From the NCBI GenBank assembly GCA_905221605.1, contig CAJNDS010002202.1:7501-71500 (forward strand): a stretch of DNA of 64,000 bases. The letters are read 5' to 3'. Under the pieces are notes generated by a model that saw nothing but the letters and a program-made list of their open reading frames with translations, was not told the DNA's origin and searched no databases. Positions within the stretch are counted from its first letter, which is position 1; each line of letters opens with the position of its first letter. This DNA is from Symbiodinium natans (taxonomy: Eukaryota > Sar > Dinophyceae > Suessiales > Symbiodiniaceae). The position numbers were made by a program, and so were the translations under genes. This document shows positions 62,885 to 64,000 of the stretch, in pieces.

Positions 62885-64000
62885 CCATGTGGCTATGTGG
62901 CCCAGGGCCCTGGGGCTGCAGGGCTTGGGGTTCAGGGAGTTGATTTCCACTGAATTCTCGCGAGGGTTTAGGGTTTAGGGTTTAGGGTTTAGGGTTTAGG
63001 GTTTAGGGTCTCTCCTTTGTCGCGTTTTTTCGTGCTTTTCGCATGTTCTGGCCTTGTTTGCGTGTTCGCGTTTCTCGCATTTGTTTGGCGTTTTTTTCGC
63101 AGGTGTTCTGTATTTTCACGTCTTTCGCGTTTTGTTTACCGTTTTCGTGTCTCTTTTCTCGCAATGTTTCTGGCGTTTGTGTATTTTACCGCTTTTCGCG
63201 TTTTTCGTGTTTTTCGCGTTCTCGTCAGCGCGGGGGGGAGGGGGTGCGGAGGGAGCCGACAGGTTCAGGGTTTAGGGTTCAGGCTTTGGCCGTAATATGC
63301 TGTAATTCGGACACATTGGAACTTGGTTGCTCTTTAACCCCCCCCCCCCAATAAATGTTTAACTTTTGGCTCCCTGAATATGCAAATTAGAGGAACCCCA
63401 AACTTATAAAGTGATAAAGTTGTAGTAATTCCCCACCTAGGGGAAATCTGGGGGCATGACCTTATCCCCACATCCGTTGCTGAGGTTTAGGGTGTAACAT
63501 TGAACGCTACCTTAACATTCTAGACAAGACTACTGTGCCCTGTTTGGGCTGAAGAGTGGTTTATAACGGAATCACAGTGCCCCTAGACCCTATGCCCTAA
63601 ACCCGAACCCCTAAACCCCCCCGAAGAAAGTGGAGCCTTGTTTGGTGCCTAAGTTCCTTGTTATCCATGTATCCTAAGCAGCGAATGCTGTACCCACCCC
63701 CTACTCCCCTCTAAACCTGAAACCCTGCACCCTACGTGCTAAACCCTAACCCCTCCCCCCTCCCCCCACTCCCCCTGTCTCCAAACCCCAGGCGGGGGAG
63801 GCGGAGTGGGGGGGCGGGGAAGAAATGATAGGGGCCTTTGGGGAGTTGTTCGAGGGTTATTTGTTTAGGGGTATTCAGAGGGTTGTTATGGAGTGTAAAG
63901 GTTCGTTATCGGGTTTATTGTGGCACTTATCGATGTTTTGCAGGGTATCTAGGTTTAGGGGTAGCAGGACCTAAACCCTAAACCCTAAACCCTAAACCCT
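62885..64000. other. Array, T-rich units and unique DNA, no gene seen
   Basis: TTTAGGG array at 62,965-63,008, T-rich GCGTTTT units to 63,225, then mostly unique DNA with a few CCCTAAA units. G/C-rich runs at 63,330-63,350 and 63,750-63,820. No supported coding region. Confidence 0.5.

Noticed and set aside
1-64000. tRNA or rRNA genes
   Set aside because: No cloverleaf, A/B box pair or rRNA-conserved stretch was recognised by eye. A dedicated RNA search was not possible.

Overview
The window looks like nuclear DNA of a dinoflagellate. Copies of TTTAGGG (CCCTAAA on the other strand) and its variants fill much of the 64 kb, in both orientations and with no single direction, so these are interstitial arrays and not a chromosome end. 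Between the arrays lie islands of about 50-300 bp, most of them without a recognisable function. Several islands carry exons of one conserved eukaryotic gene on the minus strand, and some of its introns start with GC. GC-AG introns, GC-rich third codon positions and one protein fragment (17,644-18,018) of a type I remember from dinoflagellate genomes support that assignment. TTTAGGG also occurs in plants, green algae and chromerids, so the organism is an inference.

Main gene: from about 45.7 kb down to a stop codon at 20,816, on the minus strand, I can recognise the C-terminal half of a DDX11/CHL1-type iron-sulphur DNA helicase (the XPD/FANCJ/RTEL1 superfamily). The pieces come in the expected protein order: the AGGT block (45.6 kb), the G-P-G-G-x-A-L-D-F block (41.9 kb), a PGGM-VVFFPSFEYL junction split over two exons (36.7 and 35.5 kb), a helical block (31.2 kb), motif V GGKLSEGINF (29.5 kb), VVGLPYPN (25.8 kb), GREFYTA (24.2 kb), motif VI CMKAVNQCIGRSIRH (23.3 kb), LLLDHRYAQP (22.1 kb) and LSRWIRA-stop (20.8 kb). 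From 25.8 to 22.1 kb the four exons join in phase. The ATP-binding N-terminal half (Walker A, DEAH, cysteine cluster) was not found; it should lie above 45.7 kb, partly or wholly outside the window.

Around this gene: 0-20 kb and 46-64 kb hold arrays, short inverted-repeat elements and islands with short open frames. A three-exon open reading frame at 52.1-52.45 kb, and two-exon frames at 53.1-53.3 kb and 59.3-59.6 kb, stay open when short introns are removed. At least eight families of short dispersed elements (about 70-210 bp; called A-H here) occur in two to ten copies each. Several behave like introners, with GT or GC/GA at one end and AG at the other. Some copies contain, or are split by, telomere-like arrays, which suggests that arrays grow inside introns and intron-born elements.

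Distinct blocks: a 0.78 kb GA tract followed by a 0.28 kb C tract (32.9-34.06 kb); a 1.1 kb array-free element with recurrent GATGC motifs and a perfect 32-bp palindrome (34.08-35.22 kb); a partial segmental duplication (17.6-18.4 and 19.0-19.5 kb); and an AT-rich, array-free block (57.5-58.6 kb).

Caution: in islands of 60-100 bp at least one of six frames is nearly always open, and many open islands lie inside helicase introns that are removed in phase. Openness alone is therefore weak evidence. Only the helicase exons carry homology; other coding calls are given low confidence.
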